A program made the position numbers and the translations under genes. DNA of 64,000 bases, taken from contig CBDCDJ010000007.1 of NCBI GenBank assembly GCA_965215355.1, positions 3,162,001 to 3,226,000 of the forward strand, given 5' to 3'. This document shows, piece after piece, positions 16,482 through 24,665 of the stretch; the first letter of the stretch is position 1, and every line of letters begins with the position of its first letter. The notes under the pieces are model-generated. The model had not been told where the DNA came from and ran no database searches. It was given only the letters and a program-made list of their open reading frames with translations. Source of the DNA: CBDCDJ01 sp965215355 (GTDB taxonomy: Bacteria > Deinococcota > Deinococci > Deinococcales > Trueperaceae).

Positions 16482-16967
16482 TCAGCCTTTACGCTTGCCC
16501 GGCGCGACCACAGCGGACCCGCGCGGACGCCGCCCGGTCGCGTAGGTCGCTAGCGCGCTGACGACGAACAGCGTCGCGCCGAGGAAGACCAAAACGGCAA
16601 CAGAGTCCAGGCGCACCGTGTCGGTCTGCAACACGCTCGAGAACCACAACAGCGGAGCCGCGTAAGCAAGCCCCAAACCCAGCGGCACGAGCGCCATTCG
16701 CCCCGGCTTACGTTTCACGTAGCGCCAACTCGCCACCCCCACGGCGACCGCCAAGAGAAACGTGACGCCGAGAAAAATGAGCAGCTCGGTCGTGAGGTCG
16801 GCCGCGCCCCGTAGGGTATAAGCGACGAGGTACACCAAGTGACCGAGCAGCGGCGCGAAACTGGCCGCGAAGGCGAGCCCGCGCCGCCAGCCGACGCGGC
16901 GCAGCAACAACCCCGCCACCAGGCCGAGGACCACCCAAACCAGGCCGACGCGGAAAAGTAAACTCAC
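16482..16967 (-). CDS. Hypothetical integral membrane protein, 4-5 helices
   Basis: 161 residues, mostly hydrophobic helices (LFRVGLVWVVLGLVAGLLL, LAFAASFAPLLGHLVYLVAY, LLIFLGVTFLLAVAVGVASW, VPLGLGLAYAAPLLWFSSVL, VAVLVFLGATLFVVSALATY) and a basic C-terminal tail. No family recognised. GTG 16967 is the only good start. It lies downstream of the M1 peptidase gene in the same direction with a 125-nt gap, and upstream of the LEA-like lipoprotein. Confidence 0.65.
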   Translation of the reverse strand: MSLLFRVGLVWVVLGLVAGLLLRRVGWRRGLAFAASFAPLLGHLVYLVAYTLRGAADLTTELLIFLGVTFLLAVAVGVASWRYVKRKPGRMALVPLGLGLAYAAPLLWFSSVLQTDTVRLDSVAVLVFLGATLFVVSALATYATGRRPRGSAVVAPGKRKG

Positions 16968-17091
16968 AGGTCGTCCGCAGCTTCTTCAGCCGTTCGCATA
17001 CGCCAGTATAGCCAGTCCGTCGGGGACGGGGCTCGAGCTTCCCGTCGAAAAAGCTTGGTTTCGACACCCGGGAACCGGCCTCCAGCGGCTT

Positions 17092-18564
17092 CTACCTCTC
17101 CCCTATCCAAACCTCGAACAAGTCCGCCAGGTCGCAAGCGCACACCTCTTCGGCAACGCTCTCCAGGTCCGCCGCCGTCACGAAGTCCCAGGCGTAGCGG
17201 GTGTAGTAGCGCTCCAAGACGGCCTCGAGCAGCTCCCGCCCCAGCCGCGCCTCCAAAGCCTCGAAAAAAAAGAGGCCGCGGCCGTAGACGATTGAACTGT
17301 AGTCGCGCTCGTAGGCGGCGACCGGCAAGCCCACCGCCTTGTCGGGGTCGGGGGCGGCGCGCCACAGACTGCGCCAGTTCTGCAAGTAGCCGTTCATAAA
17401 CCCTTGAGTGTCGTAGGCGCGGTGGTAGAGCAGCGTGAGGTACTGCGCCAGCGACTCGTCCAGCCACGGCTCTGCAACCTGGTCGTTGCCGACCAAGTTG
17501 AACGACCACTGGTGCGCGACCTCGTGCGCGACGACCGAGTCCAGGGTACCGCTGCGGTCGTTGTAGAGGTTGTTCGCCAGGTTGACGATGCCCGGGTACT
17601 CGATGCCGCCCGCCGTGACCGGCACGGCGACGAGGTCGAGTTCGCGGTAGGGATAGGGCGTGAACCGTTCGGAAAAAAGCTCTACGGCCCGCGCCGCCAC
17701 CTCCAGCGTCCGCTCCCCACCCCTGACCAGGCCGGCGGGCACGTAGGCGTTCACGACCGTGTCGCCGACGACCCGGCTCAGCAGCGTGTAGTCCGTGGCG
17801 GCGGCTAAGTAAAAGTCTCGAGCCGGACCCGCGGCGAACACGGCGGTGCGCTGAGCGGAGTCAAGCACCTCCGCAGTCAGTCGGCCCGTGGTGACGAGCT
17901 GCAACCTTTCCGGCGCGCGCACCCGGACGAGGTAAAACCCGACCTCGGCGACGAGCGGGTCGCCCGCGGGGTCGGGCACGTCCACGTCCCAGGCGCCGTC
18001 CCGAAAAACCGCCAGGGTCGGGTAGGCGCCGGGCAGGCTCAGCACGTCTTCGTACTGCGCCAAGCGCCCGTAGGCCACCGAGGCGGGGGCACCGGCCAAG
18101 CTCAGCGCGAAGTCCATGCTCACCACCACGTCTTCGCCCGGCAGCAAAGACAGCGCCAGGGGCACGCGCAGCGCGGTGGCGTCGGCCTCGAGCCCCGCCG
18201 ACGCCACCCGCCCGTCCACCCGCACGTCCGTTACCGTCATCGCCCCGCCGAGGGCGTTGGGGTAGAGCCGAAAGACGAGGTCGCCCAACAGGTCGGGGGT
18301 CGTGTTCCTAACGCGAACCTCCATTTTGCCGCCGACGGTTTCTTCAGCCGTGGTGCTCGAGCGCTCCGGCAGGGTCAGCTCGAGGTGGTACACAGGCGCG
18401 TCGGCAAGCGCCGCCAAGTCGGTCTGCCGAGCGGGGACGAGGTCGTTTGCGAACACGCCGAGGTCGTCCCAGGGCGTGTCGAACAGGGTGGGGGGTGGGG
18501 CGGCCAGACTCGAGCCAAGTAGAATGAGCAAACACAAAAGCGTGACCTGCAGTATCCGTTTCAT
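17092..18564 (-). CDS. Exported M1 family metallopeptidase (aminopeptidase N-like)
   Basis: The 490-residue protein begins with a signal peptide (MKRILQVTLLCLLILLGSSLAAP) and has an N-terminal beta domain followed by the gluzincin domain. The zinc site is HEVAHQW (H347, E348, H351) with the third ligand E370 in WLDES, 19 residues after H351, as in M1 enzymes. GGIEYPG replaces the canonical GxMEN substrate loop. M1 enzymes trim N-terminal residues from peptides; this one would act outside the membrane. It lacks the long C-terminal helical domain of PepN. ATG 18564 is chosen because the signal peptide starts there. Confidence 0.9.
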   Translation of the reverse strand: MKRILQVTLLCLLILLGSSLAAPPPTLFDTPWDDLGVFANDLVPARQTDLAALADAPVYHLELTLPERSSTTAEETVGGKMEVRVRNTTPDLLGDLVFRLYPNALGGAMTVTDVRVDGRVASAGLEADATALRVPLALSLLPGEDVVVSMDFALSLAGAPASVAYGRLAQYEDVLSLPGAYPTLAVFRDGAWDVDVPDPAGDPLVAEVGFYLVRVRAPERLQLVTTGRLTAEVLDSAQRTAVFAAGPARDFYLAAATDYTLLSRVVGDTVVNAYVPAGLVRGGERTLEVAARAVELFSERFTPYPYRELDLVAVPVTAGGIEYPGIVNLANNLYNDRSGTLDSVVAHEVAHQWSFNLVGNDQVAEPWLDESLAQYLTLLYHRAYDTQGFMNGYLQNWRSLWRAAPDPDKAVGLPVAAYERDYSSIVYGRGLFFFEALEARLGRELLEAVLERYYTRYAWDFVTAADLESVAEEVCACDLADLFEVWIGER

Positions 18565-18803
18565 AACCCAGTAAATCACAGAACTGCAAAACCGAAAGTG
18601 GAGCTGGAGGTTCAAGCCGTCTTCACCTTCTGTCACACTGAGCTTCTCAGTAGGGCGAAGGTTGCAAAACATTCCAAAGATAGGGCCGTACCCTGCGAAA
18701 GTGTCTCGCTTAGGTCTACTTCGCTCGCTTACGAACGCGCAACAAACGACCCTTCGACGAACCTGTAAAAGGCGGTTCAGTAGGACGAAACAGACTCTGT
18801 AAG
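18565..18803. other. Spacer, no gene seen
   Basis: About 240 bases between hisG and the M1 peptidase, both on the minus strand. Open frames here look non-coding. No convincing -10 box at leaderless distance from ATG 18564 was found. Confidence 0.35.
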
Positions 18804-19472
18804 TCACTGAGACCGGGTTTGTACCGAGCCCTGAACCTCTACTGCACTCAGTTCACGCAGCTTTTCGATGAGCGGCCGCAGCCGCGCCGCCTTGAGCTTG
18901 AGGGCGGCGCGGTTGACCACGAAGCGCGCCGACGAGTGCAGGAGGGTGTCGACTTCTTCCAAGCGGTTGGCGCGGAGCGTGCCGCCGGTCTGAACGACGT
19001 CCACCACGGCGTCGGCCAGTCCGGTCAGGCAGGCCAACTCGACGTTGCCCGAAAGGTAGACCACCTCGGCGCTGCTGCCTATCGAACGCAGGTAAGAGAG
19101 GGTCAGGCGCGGGTACTTGCTCGCCACCCGGCGCAGCGGCCCCCGCGCCCCCACCGGCCGGATGAGCGACAAGCGGCAGGCGCTGAAGCCTAAGTCGACG
19201 GGCTCGTAAATCCGCAGGGCTGATTCCAGCAGCACGTCTTTGCCGACCACGCCCGCGTCGGCCACACCGAGTTCGACGTAGGTGGGCACGTCGGCGTTGC
19301 GCATTTCAATCACAACCGCGTCGCCCGCCTCGTGCCGCAGGGTGCGCTCGCCGCCCAGCTCGAGCCGCAGCCCCGCCCGGCGCAGTACGTCCAGACTCTC
19401 CGCCAGCACCCGGCCTTTGGGCAGCGCCAGGGTGAAGGCGTCGTCGGACAATTTCTTAAACACTTCAGACAC
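18804..19472 (-). CDS. hisG: ATP phosphoribosyltransferase, short form
   Basis: The 222-residue HisG catalyses the first step of histidine synthesis (ATP + PRPP to phosphoribosyl-ATP). Visible are LALPKGRVLAES, the MRNADVPTYVELGVADAGVVGKDVLLE block, and the PRPP-binding LTGLADAVVDVVQTGGTLRANRLEEV. It lacks the C-terminal regulatory domain of long HisG, which is why short forms need HisZ. The hisZ stop overlaps this start by 8 nt, so the two subunits are made from one message. No other his gene is nearby. Confidence 0.95.
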   Translation of the reverse strand: MSEVFKKLSDDAFTLALPKGRVLAESLDVLRRAGLRLELGGERTLRHEAGDAVVIEMRNADVPTYVELGVADAGVVGKDVLLESALRIYEPVDLGFSACRLSLIRPVGARGPLRRVASKYPRLTLSYLRSIGSSAEVVYLSGNVELACLTGLADAVVDVVQTGGTLRANRLEEVDTLLHSSARFVVNRAALKLKAARLRPLIEKLRELSAVEVQGSVQTRSQ

Positions 19473-20622
19473 ACGTCTCCGCCAACAGGTCGGACAGCTC
19501 GGCGTAGCGCGGGCGCGCCGCGGTCAGGGGCTCGAGGCCCGCCGCGGTGAGAAGGTAAGGGATGCCGCGCGCGGCGGCGTAGCGCTCGGCCTCGGCCCGC
19601 CCGAACAGCGCGCGCTCGACCACCACGCCCGCCGCGCGCAAGCGCCGCGCGCGGCTGTCGTCCAAACTCAGCACCAGCGGGCGCGCGTCGGTCGCGCCGC
19701 CGGGCAAGGCCCACAGCAGCCGCTCCACCCCGATGGAGAACCCGGCCGCGTAGGGCAGCAACGCGCCGTCGTAGCGGCCGCCGCCCAGCAGCGGCTGCCC
19801 GAACTCGAAGGTGTAAGCCTGAAAGGTCACCCCGGTGTAGTAGCTCAGCCGCCGCGCCCGCCCGAAGTCGAGCAGGAGTTCGTCGACGGCCTCGAACTCG
19901 GCCAAAACGGCGTGAAGCGCGTCGAGTTCGCGCGCGGTTTCGGGCCAGGGGGCAAGCCGCCGCGCCGCTGCGAGGGCGGAGACGTCCCCGTAGAGGTCGG
20001 CGACGCCGACGAGGGCGCGCTGCAAGTCCGGGGGCAACCCGAGGGGCTCGAGCAGCGTCTGGACGCCGCGCCGGTCTTTGCGGTCGATGGCGTCGGCGAG
20101 GGCGTCGCGCTGCGGGGTGGGGATTTCGGCCAGGTCGAACAGCGCCCGCACGAAGCCGGGACTGCCGACCTCGACCCGCGGCACCAGGTCCACCGCCCGC
20201 ACCGACTCGCGCGCTAAGTGGATGAGTTCGGCGTCGGCCCGGGGGTTCGACACCCCGACCAGCTCGAGGCCGATTTGCGTAAACTCGCGCGTGCGGGCGA
20301 AGTCCGGGTGAATCGCCTGCCAGACGGTGCCGCAGTACTGAAAGCGCAGGGGCTGCCCAGGGTCGGCGTAGTTGGCGCGAACCAGGTTGGCGATCGCCGG
20401 GGTGAAGTCCGCGCGCAGCGCCAGCACGCCCGAGTCGCGGTCGGACAGCTTGAACGACTGCGCGGCGCGCGGGTGGCTCGGGTCATAGTGCTCCAAGGCG
20501 GGCGTGTCAACCCGCGCGTAACCCCAACCATCAAACAGCCGCTGCAGCGCGCCCACGATGCGCCCGCGCAACGCCGCCTCGGCGGGCAGCACGAAGCGGG
20601 TGCCGTCCGGCGGCGCGCTCAT
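19465..20622 (-). CDS. hisZ: ATP phosphoribosyltransferase regulatory subunit (HisRS-like)
   Basis: The 385-residue HisZ is a catalytically dead histidyl-tRNA synthetase paralogue that activates short HisG and confers histidine feedback. The class II core is visible: GRIVGALQRLFDGWGYARVDTPALEHYD, LRADFTPAIANLVRANY, YCGTVWQAIHPDFARTREFTQIGLELVG, and LSYYTGVTFQAYTFEFGQPLLGGGRYD. It lacks the C-terminal anticodon-binding domain of HisRS. ATG 20622 (MSAPPDGTRFVLPAEA) is the natural start. Its end overlaps hisG by 8 nt. Confidence 0.93.
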   Translation of the reverse strand: MSAPPDGTRFVLPAEAALRGRIVGALQRLFDGWGYARVDTPALEHYDPSHPRAAQSFKLSDRDSGVLALRADFTPAIANLVRANYADPGQPLRFQYCGTVWQAIHPDFARTREFTQIGLELVGVSNPRADAELIHLARESVRAVDLVPRVEVGSPGFVRALFDLAEIPTPQRDALADAIDRKDRRGVQTLLEPLGLPPDLQRALVGVADLYGDVSALAAARRLAPWPETARELDALHAVLAEFEAVDELLLDFGRARRLSYYTGVTFQAYTFEFGQPLLGGGRYDGALLPYAAGFSIGVERLLWALPGGATDARPLVLSLDDSRARRLRAAGVVVERALFGRAEAERYAAARGIPYLLTAAGLEPLTAARPRYAELSDLLAETCV

Positions 20623-20679
20623 GAAGGGACCGGGGAGGTGGCGGAAAGCGTCATGGGGCAGAGCATAGCAAGAGAAGGG

Positions 20680-20733
20680 TTGTTCGTTCTTCGCTGTCAA
20701 AAACGAAAAACCAAAAACGAAGAACGAGCGACG
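20680..20733. repeat. AAAACGAA-rich inverted repeat, copy 1
   Basis: TCGTTCTTCG (20684-20693) pairs with CGAAGAACGA (20718-20727) around an A-rich core built of AAAACGAAAAACC. The same words recur at 40751-40816. Both copies lie between minus-strand genes and may end transcription. Confidence 0.5.
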
Positions 20734-20735
20734 TT

Positions 20736-21173
20736 CTAACTCCGGTAGGCGTCGAGCGGGCTCGAGTCGGGCTCCACCGGTCTTTTGCGCGGCGACTGAA
20801 ACCCGGCTAAAAGCAGCGGCACGCCGATGAAAAGTTCTAGCGCCAGGGCCAAGAAGTTGAAGGGCAGCAGCGCCCCGTCGATAATCATGCTCAGCAAGCG
20901 GCCCGCCGCGATGCCGAGCCACAAAAAGCCCGCGAAGCGCAGGTAAGCCGCGCCGCCCGCGCGCCTGGTCAGGGCCCACAACAGCACCCCGCCCATCACC
21001 AGAAACATCATCCCGTAGGTCGCGCGCATCTCGCTCAGGCCGCGGCCCTCCAGCAGCTCGAAGCCCAGCACGCGCACCATGAACCAGGGGTTGAAAAACG
21101 AGGCCAAACCGAACAAAAGGATGATCGCCGTCACCAGGTAAGCCAGCCGGGTTCGGGTCAGCAGGGTGTTCAT
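20736..21173 (-). CDS. DUF4345-like integral membrane protein
   Basis: 145 residues with four membrane helices and a short charged tail. The pattern FFNPWFMVRVLGF ... LSEMRATYGMMFLVMGGVLLWAL ... LRFAGFLWLGIAAGRLLSMIIDG fits the DUF4345 family (NP..., eiRAtYGg, GR.lsl.iDG), whose function is unknown. Its ATG overlaps the HIT gene's stop by 4 nt, so the two are co-translated. Confidence 0.7.
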   Translation of the reverse strand: MNTLLTRTRLAYLVTAIILLFGLASFFNPWFMVRVLGFELLEGRGLSEMRATYGMMFLVMGGVLLWALTRRAGGAAYLRFAGFLWLGIAAGRLLSMIIDGALLPFNFLALALELFIGVPLLLAGFQSPRKRPVEPDSSPLDAYRS

Positions 21174-21514
21174 GACAGGTCTCCCGGCGTTGCTTGCCAG
21201 CCGCCCAGCACGTGGACGTGGGTGTGAAACACGACCTGCCCCGCGCCCGCCCCGACGTTGACGCCCAAACGGTAGTCGCTGAGACCCTTCGACTCGGCGG
21301 TTTTTACGGCGGCGGCCAGAAGTTCACCGAGCGCGGCCGCGCCTTCGTCCTCCAACAAAGCGTCCAGCCTCGAGCTGTGCGCTTTGGGGATGACGAGGTA
21401 GTGGACGGGCGCTTTGGGTTGGATGTCTTCGAACGCCAAGTAGGCGTCGTCTTCGAACACCTTGGTGGCGGGGACGTCCTCGGCCACGATTTTGCAAAAA
21501 ACACAGTCGGTCAT
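21170..21514 (-). CDS. HIT family nucleotide hydrolase (HINT-like)
   Basis: The 114-residue protein is a typical small histidine-triad hydrolase: CVFCKIVAEDVPATKVFEDD at the N-terminus, LAFEDIQPKAPVHYLVIPKAH, and the triad HTHVHVLGG at the C-terminus. Bacterial HinT cleaves aminoacyl-AMP and related phosphoramidates. A leadered start is clear here: TAGACT as -10 and AAAGGAGC before ATG 21514. It is the first gene of a two-gene operon with the DUF4345-like protein. Confidence 0.93.
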   Translation of the reverse strand: MTDCVFCKIVAEDVPATKVFEDDAYLAFEDIQPKAPVHYLVIPKAHSSRLDALLEDEGAAALGELLAAAVKTAESKGLSDYRLGVNVGAGAGQVVFHTHVHVLGGWQATPGDLS

Positions 21515-21599
21515 GGGGCTCCTTTAGGTCCAGTCTAGCGCAGATTCTCAGCGGCGGACAGCGCACCTCAGGCTCGGCGGGTTCCCGTGTAACGGAGGG

Positions 21600-22124
21600 T
21601 CAACGCGGCCGCACGAGCGGGTAAACCGTGTCCGGCCCGAGCCAGTCGCGCAACACCACGCTTTCGGCGGACAGGACGGTTGTGAGGCGTTCTCGTGCCA
21701 GCCGCGCCGCCAGCTTCTCCGGCTCGGGCAGGTCGTAAAAGATGGAGACGTGCGGCAGCCAGCGGCCCTCGCTGTAAATCTCCGCGGCCACGTCACCGAC
21801 GACCGCCGCGGCCCGCCTCTGCAGGGCGAGCAGGGCGGGCGTTTTGCGCAAGCGCAAGTAAACCACACCCTGTTCCGCGAACGCCCCCGCGCCGTCGGTC
21901 TCCAACAGCAGCGCCGACCGACCGGCAAACGCCGCGCCCAGCTCGGCACGCACCCTTGCCAACTGCGCACGCTCGGGCAGCTGCACCAGGGTGACGTGCG
22001 GCCAAGCGTAGGGGGCACGTCCCGCCACCTCGGTGAGAACGCGTTTCAGGTCAGCAGGAAGAGTCAACGGGGCCAGCGCCACCGTCGCCTGCCACGGCCC
22101 CCGGTAGTGGCTGGGCGGCGTCAC
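21600..22124 (-). CDS. 2'-5' RNA ligase / 2H phosphoesterase family protein (second copy)
   Basis: The 174-residue protein has the paired motifs PHVTLVQL and PHVSIFYD of the 2H phosphoesterase fold. It is only distantly similar to the copy at 5472-6023. GTG 22124 overlaps the proB stop by 4 nt (GTGA), which sets the start and couples it to proB; reading further upstream would run inside proB. The substrate is unknown. Confidence 0.82.
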   Translation of the reverse strand: MTPPSHYRGPWQATVALAPLTLPADLKRVLTEVAGRAPYAWPHVTLVQLPERAQLARVRAELGAAFAGRSALLLETDGAGAFAEQGVVYLRLRKTPALLALQRRAAAVVGDVAAEIYSEGRWLPHVSIFYDLPEPEKLAARLARERLTTVLSAESVVLRDWLGPDTVYPLVRPR

Positions 22125-23233
22125 GCGCGCCGACTCAGCAAGCCCAGGTTGTCGCGGTGGATGACCTCGTCGTAGTCCTTGTAGCCGAGGACGGCGGCGA
22201 TGTCGCGACTCTGAAGACCTTTGATGCGTGCAATCGCGCTGCTCGAGTAGTTGCTCAAGCCCTGCGCCAGCACCGCGCCTTCGAAAACGACCGCCACCGC
22301 GTCGCCGAAGTCGAAGCTTCCTTCGACTTTGGTGACGCCGCTCGGCAGCAGACTGCGGCCCGCCTGCAAGGCCCGCGCCGCGCCCGCGTCGATAAAAATA
22401 CGCCCCCGCGCGGGCTGCTGGGCGAGCCACGCCTTGCGGGCGGGCGTGTGCGCCTGCGCCAAAAAGCGGGTGCCCCGCACCGTGCCGCGGGCCAGGGCCT
22501 CGAGCCCGGTCCCGCCCCCGCCGATGACGAGCGTCTCGATGCCCGCCTCGGTGGCGATGCGGGCGGCGCGCAGCTTGGTGACCATGCCGCCCGTGCCGCG
22601 GCTCGAGCCTTCAAAGCCCGCCACTTTTTCAACGAGGCTGAGGTCGCTCACCTCTTTGATCGGCGCAGCGTCCGGATGCGTGCGCGGGTCGGCCTCGAAC
22701 AAGCCGTCGACGTCGGTCAAAATGATGAGCGCGTCGGCCCCGACGAGGTAAGCCGTCCAGGCCGAGAGCGTGTCGTTGTCACCGAGCTTGATTTCCGAGG
22801 TCGCCACGCTGTCGTTTTCGTTGATGACCGGCACCGCGCCGAGCTTCAGGCTCGCAGAGAGCGCGTTTTTGGCGTTGACGTAGCGCTCGCGGTCTTGCAC
22901 GTCGGCGGCGGTGAGGAGAATCTGTGCGACTGGCAACGGGGCCAGCGCCCGCGCCCAGTCGAGCATCAGGAGGGTTTGCCCGACCGCCGCCGCCGCCTGT
23001 TTTTCGGGCAGGGTCAGCGGCAAGGTTAGGCCCAGGCGTTCGCGCCCCGCCGCGCCCGCGCCCGACGAGACCAGCACGACCTGGCAGGACAGCGCCTCTT
23101 GCAGCACCTGCGCGCCCCGCGCGATGGCCCACAGGTAGGGCGGGAAGATGCGCCCCGAAGCGTCGGTCAGACTGCTCGTGCCGACCTTGACGACGACGCG
23201 CCGCCAGGGCTTGGTGGTTTGGTCACGGTTCAC
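22121..23233 (-). CDS. proB: Glutamate 5-kinase with PUA domain
   Basis: The 370-residue ProB phosphorylates glutamate for proline synthesis. The amino acid kinase domain shows VVVKVGTSSLTDASG, VVLVSSGAGAAGRERLGL, VPVINENDSVATSEIKLGDNDTLSAWTAYLVGAD, DVDGLFEADPR and SSRGTGGMVTKLRAARIATEAG. A PUA domain follows (about 275-360; GRIFIDAGAARALQAGRSLLPSGV). The start is GTG 23233; TACTTT lies only 4 nt upstream. proA, its pathway partner, is 12 kb away rather than adjacent. Confidence 0.96.
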   Translation of the reverse strand: MNRDQTTKPWRRVVVKVGTSSLTDASGRIFPPYLWAIARGAQVLQEALSCQVVLVSSGAGAAGRERLGLTLPLTLPEKQAAAAVGQTLLMLDWARALAPLPVAQILLTAADVQDRERYVNAKNALSASLKLGAVPVINENDSVATSEIKLGDNDTLSAWTAYLVGADALIILTDVDGLFEADPRTHPDAAPIKEVSDLSLVEKVAGFEGSSRGTGGMVTKLRAARIATEAGIETLVIGGGGTGLEALARGTVRGTRFLAQAHTPARKAWLAQQPARGRIFIDAGAARALQAGRSLLPSGVTKVEGSFDFGDAVAVVFEGAVLAQGLSNYSSSAIARIKGLQSRDIAAVLGYKDYDEVIHRDNLGLLSRRA

Positions 23234-23355
23234 TCGTAAAGTAGACCTTTTTCTGCGAGGTTTGGCAAGTTCAGGCTACGCCAGGCGTCGGCTCTGCAAC
23301 GAGAGGACGTCACGCGCGCCGCCGAGAGTTGCAACGAGGCTCGAGCCGCCCTGCT

Positions 23356-23826
23356 TTAAGCCGTCAGCAGCACCGTCACCCGGGCTTGGAGGTGTTGCGG
23401 GGCCAGGCCCTCGCTCGTCTTGAAGGTGAGGCCCACGCAGCTTTCGGGCAGCTCGAGCAGGGCCGCCACCCGCCGCACGATGGCGTCGCGGTGCGCACCC
23501 AGCTTGGGCCGGTCGAGCGTCACCACGGCGGCGACGTTGACGAGGCGCGTTTCCGGCGCGCGTTCTTTCAACAAGCTCAAAACCTTCCGCACGATGTCCG
23601 CGCTGTCCATGTTTTCAAACTGCGGGTCGGACGGTGGGAAATACGTGCCGATGTCGCCGAGCGCGTGGGCGGAGAGCAGCGCGTCGGCGAGCGCGTGGAG
23701 CAGCGCGTCGCCGTCGCTGTGGGCGACCGCGCCCACCGGGCTGTCGAGCAGGACGTTGCCGATGACGAGCGGCCGACCCGCCGCGAGCGCGTGGGCGTCC
23801 TCGCCGTAGCCGACGCGTAAACTCAC
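23356..23826 (-). CDS. ispF: 2-C-methyl-D-erythritol 2,4-cyclodiphosphate synthase
   Basis: The 156-residue IspF makes MEcPP in the non-mevalonate isoprenoid pathway. The metal ligands D10, H12 and H44 are present (GYGEDAH and AHSDGDALLHA), as are DIGTYFPPSDPQFENMDS and the C-terminal FKTSEGL signature. Length is normal. Start ATG 23826 lacks an obvious -10 at leaderless distance; it lies 80 nt downstream of the exonuclease gene in the same direction. Confidence 0.95.
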   Translation of the reverse strand: MSLRVGYGEDAHALAAGRPLVIGNVLLDSPVGAVAHSDGDALLHALADALLSAHALGDIGTYFPPSDPQFENMDSADIVRKVLSLLKERAPETRLVNVAAVVTLDRPKLGAHRDAIVRRVAALLELPESCVGLTFKTSEGLAPQHLQARVTVLLTA

Positions 23827-23906
23827 AGCTTCAGCTCGCGCTTTTCAAAGAAAAAGCTTTCGATTTTACTTTTTGCCCGACCCTCGTTACTTTTCACCCG
23901 GTCCTT

Positions 23907-24665
23907 TCAGCTCGAGAACAGCGGCGCGCTCGAGGCCACCGTTTCGGCGTCCTCCACGCGGTCGAGCCGGAAGGTGCGCTCCTCTTTGCGCAGGTGGCAG
24001 TAGCCGCGTATGTAAACGCCGTCGAAACGGTACACGTCGACCAGGCGCTCTTTGGCCCCGTAGAACATCTTCACGCTTTCTTTGCGCTGCGCCGCCGCCT
24101 TGAACAGCTTTGTAAAAGGGCTTTCGGCAAAGCTCATCGGGATGAGCCCGCGTTTGGCACCCTTTTGAAACAGGAGGTGGCCGTTTGTGCGCGCGTACTC
24201 GTAGAGGTCGCGGGTCAGTTTGACGTCTTCCAAACAGTAGCGCTCGAGCCGCGTCCAGTCGCCCGCGCGGTAATACTCGAGGGCGTCCAGACCCGAACCC
24301 AGTTTCGACATGCCGAGGGTGGTTTTGGCGAGCGCGTTCAAGCTCACGCGCTGCTTGACGCCTTTTTGAACCTCGACCATCAGGTCTAAGGTGGGCAGGT
24401 CCCGCACCCAGTCGCCGAGGTCGGCCGCCAGCACCGGCCAGTCGAAGTCGACGAGGTTGAAGCCGACGATGATTTCGGCGCGCTTGAGCAGGATTTCCAA
24501 CTCGGCGAACGCCCCTTCACGAAACGTCGAAAACTTGTCTTCAAGATAGTCGTACACGCCGACGACGCTCACCCCGAGCTGGTCTTTGTGGTCCGCGCCG
24601 CCGACCTCGTCGAAAGACCTGCGGGTTTCTAAGTCGAGGACGAGTTTGTTCGGGCCGGCGCTCAC
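23907..24665 (-). CDS. DEDD-type 3'-5' exonuclease domain fused to a WYL-like domain
   Basis: A 252-residue protein with two parts. Residues 1-165 form a ribonuclease H-like DEDD exonuclease: VLDLET (D11, E13), VGFNLVDFDWPVL (D73/D75), and YCLEDVKLTRDLY (D147). Residues about 198-243 read FYGAKERLVDVYRFDGVYIRGYCHLRKEERTFRLDRVEDAETV in outline, with GYCHLR and RTFRLDR being the core of WYL domains, which bind nucleic acid or nucleotide ligands. The combination suggests a ligand-gated nuclease. ATG 24665 overlaps the stop of the upstream inositol monophosphatase gene by 4 nt. Confidence 0.8.
   Translation of the reverse strand: MSAGPNKLVLDLETRRSFDEVGGADHKDQLGVSVVGVYDYLEDKFSTFREGAFAELEILLKRAEIIVGFNLVDFDWPVLAADLGDWVRDLPTLDLMVEVQKGVKQRVSLNALAKTTLGMSKLGSGLDALEYYRAGDWTRLERYCLEDVKLTRDLYEYARTNGHLLFQKGAKRGLIPMSFAESPFTKLFKAAAQRKESVKMFYGAKERLVDVYRFDGVYIRGYCHLRKEERTFRLDRVEDAETVASSAPLFSS

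Noticed and set aside
18565..18807. Upstream extension of the M1 peptidase
   Set aside because: The extra 81 residues precede a clear signal peptide, so ATG 18564 is the real start.
20623..20979. N-terminal extension of hisZ
   Set aside because: The residues upstream of ATG 20622 do not match HisZ and cross the repeat and probable promoter region.
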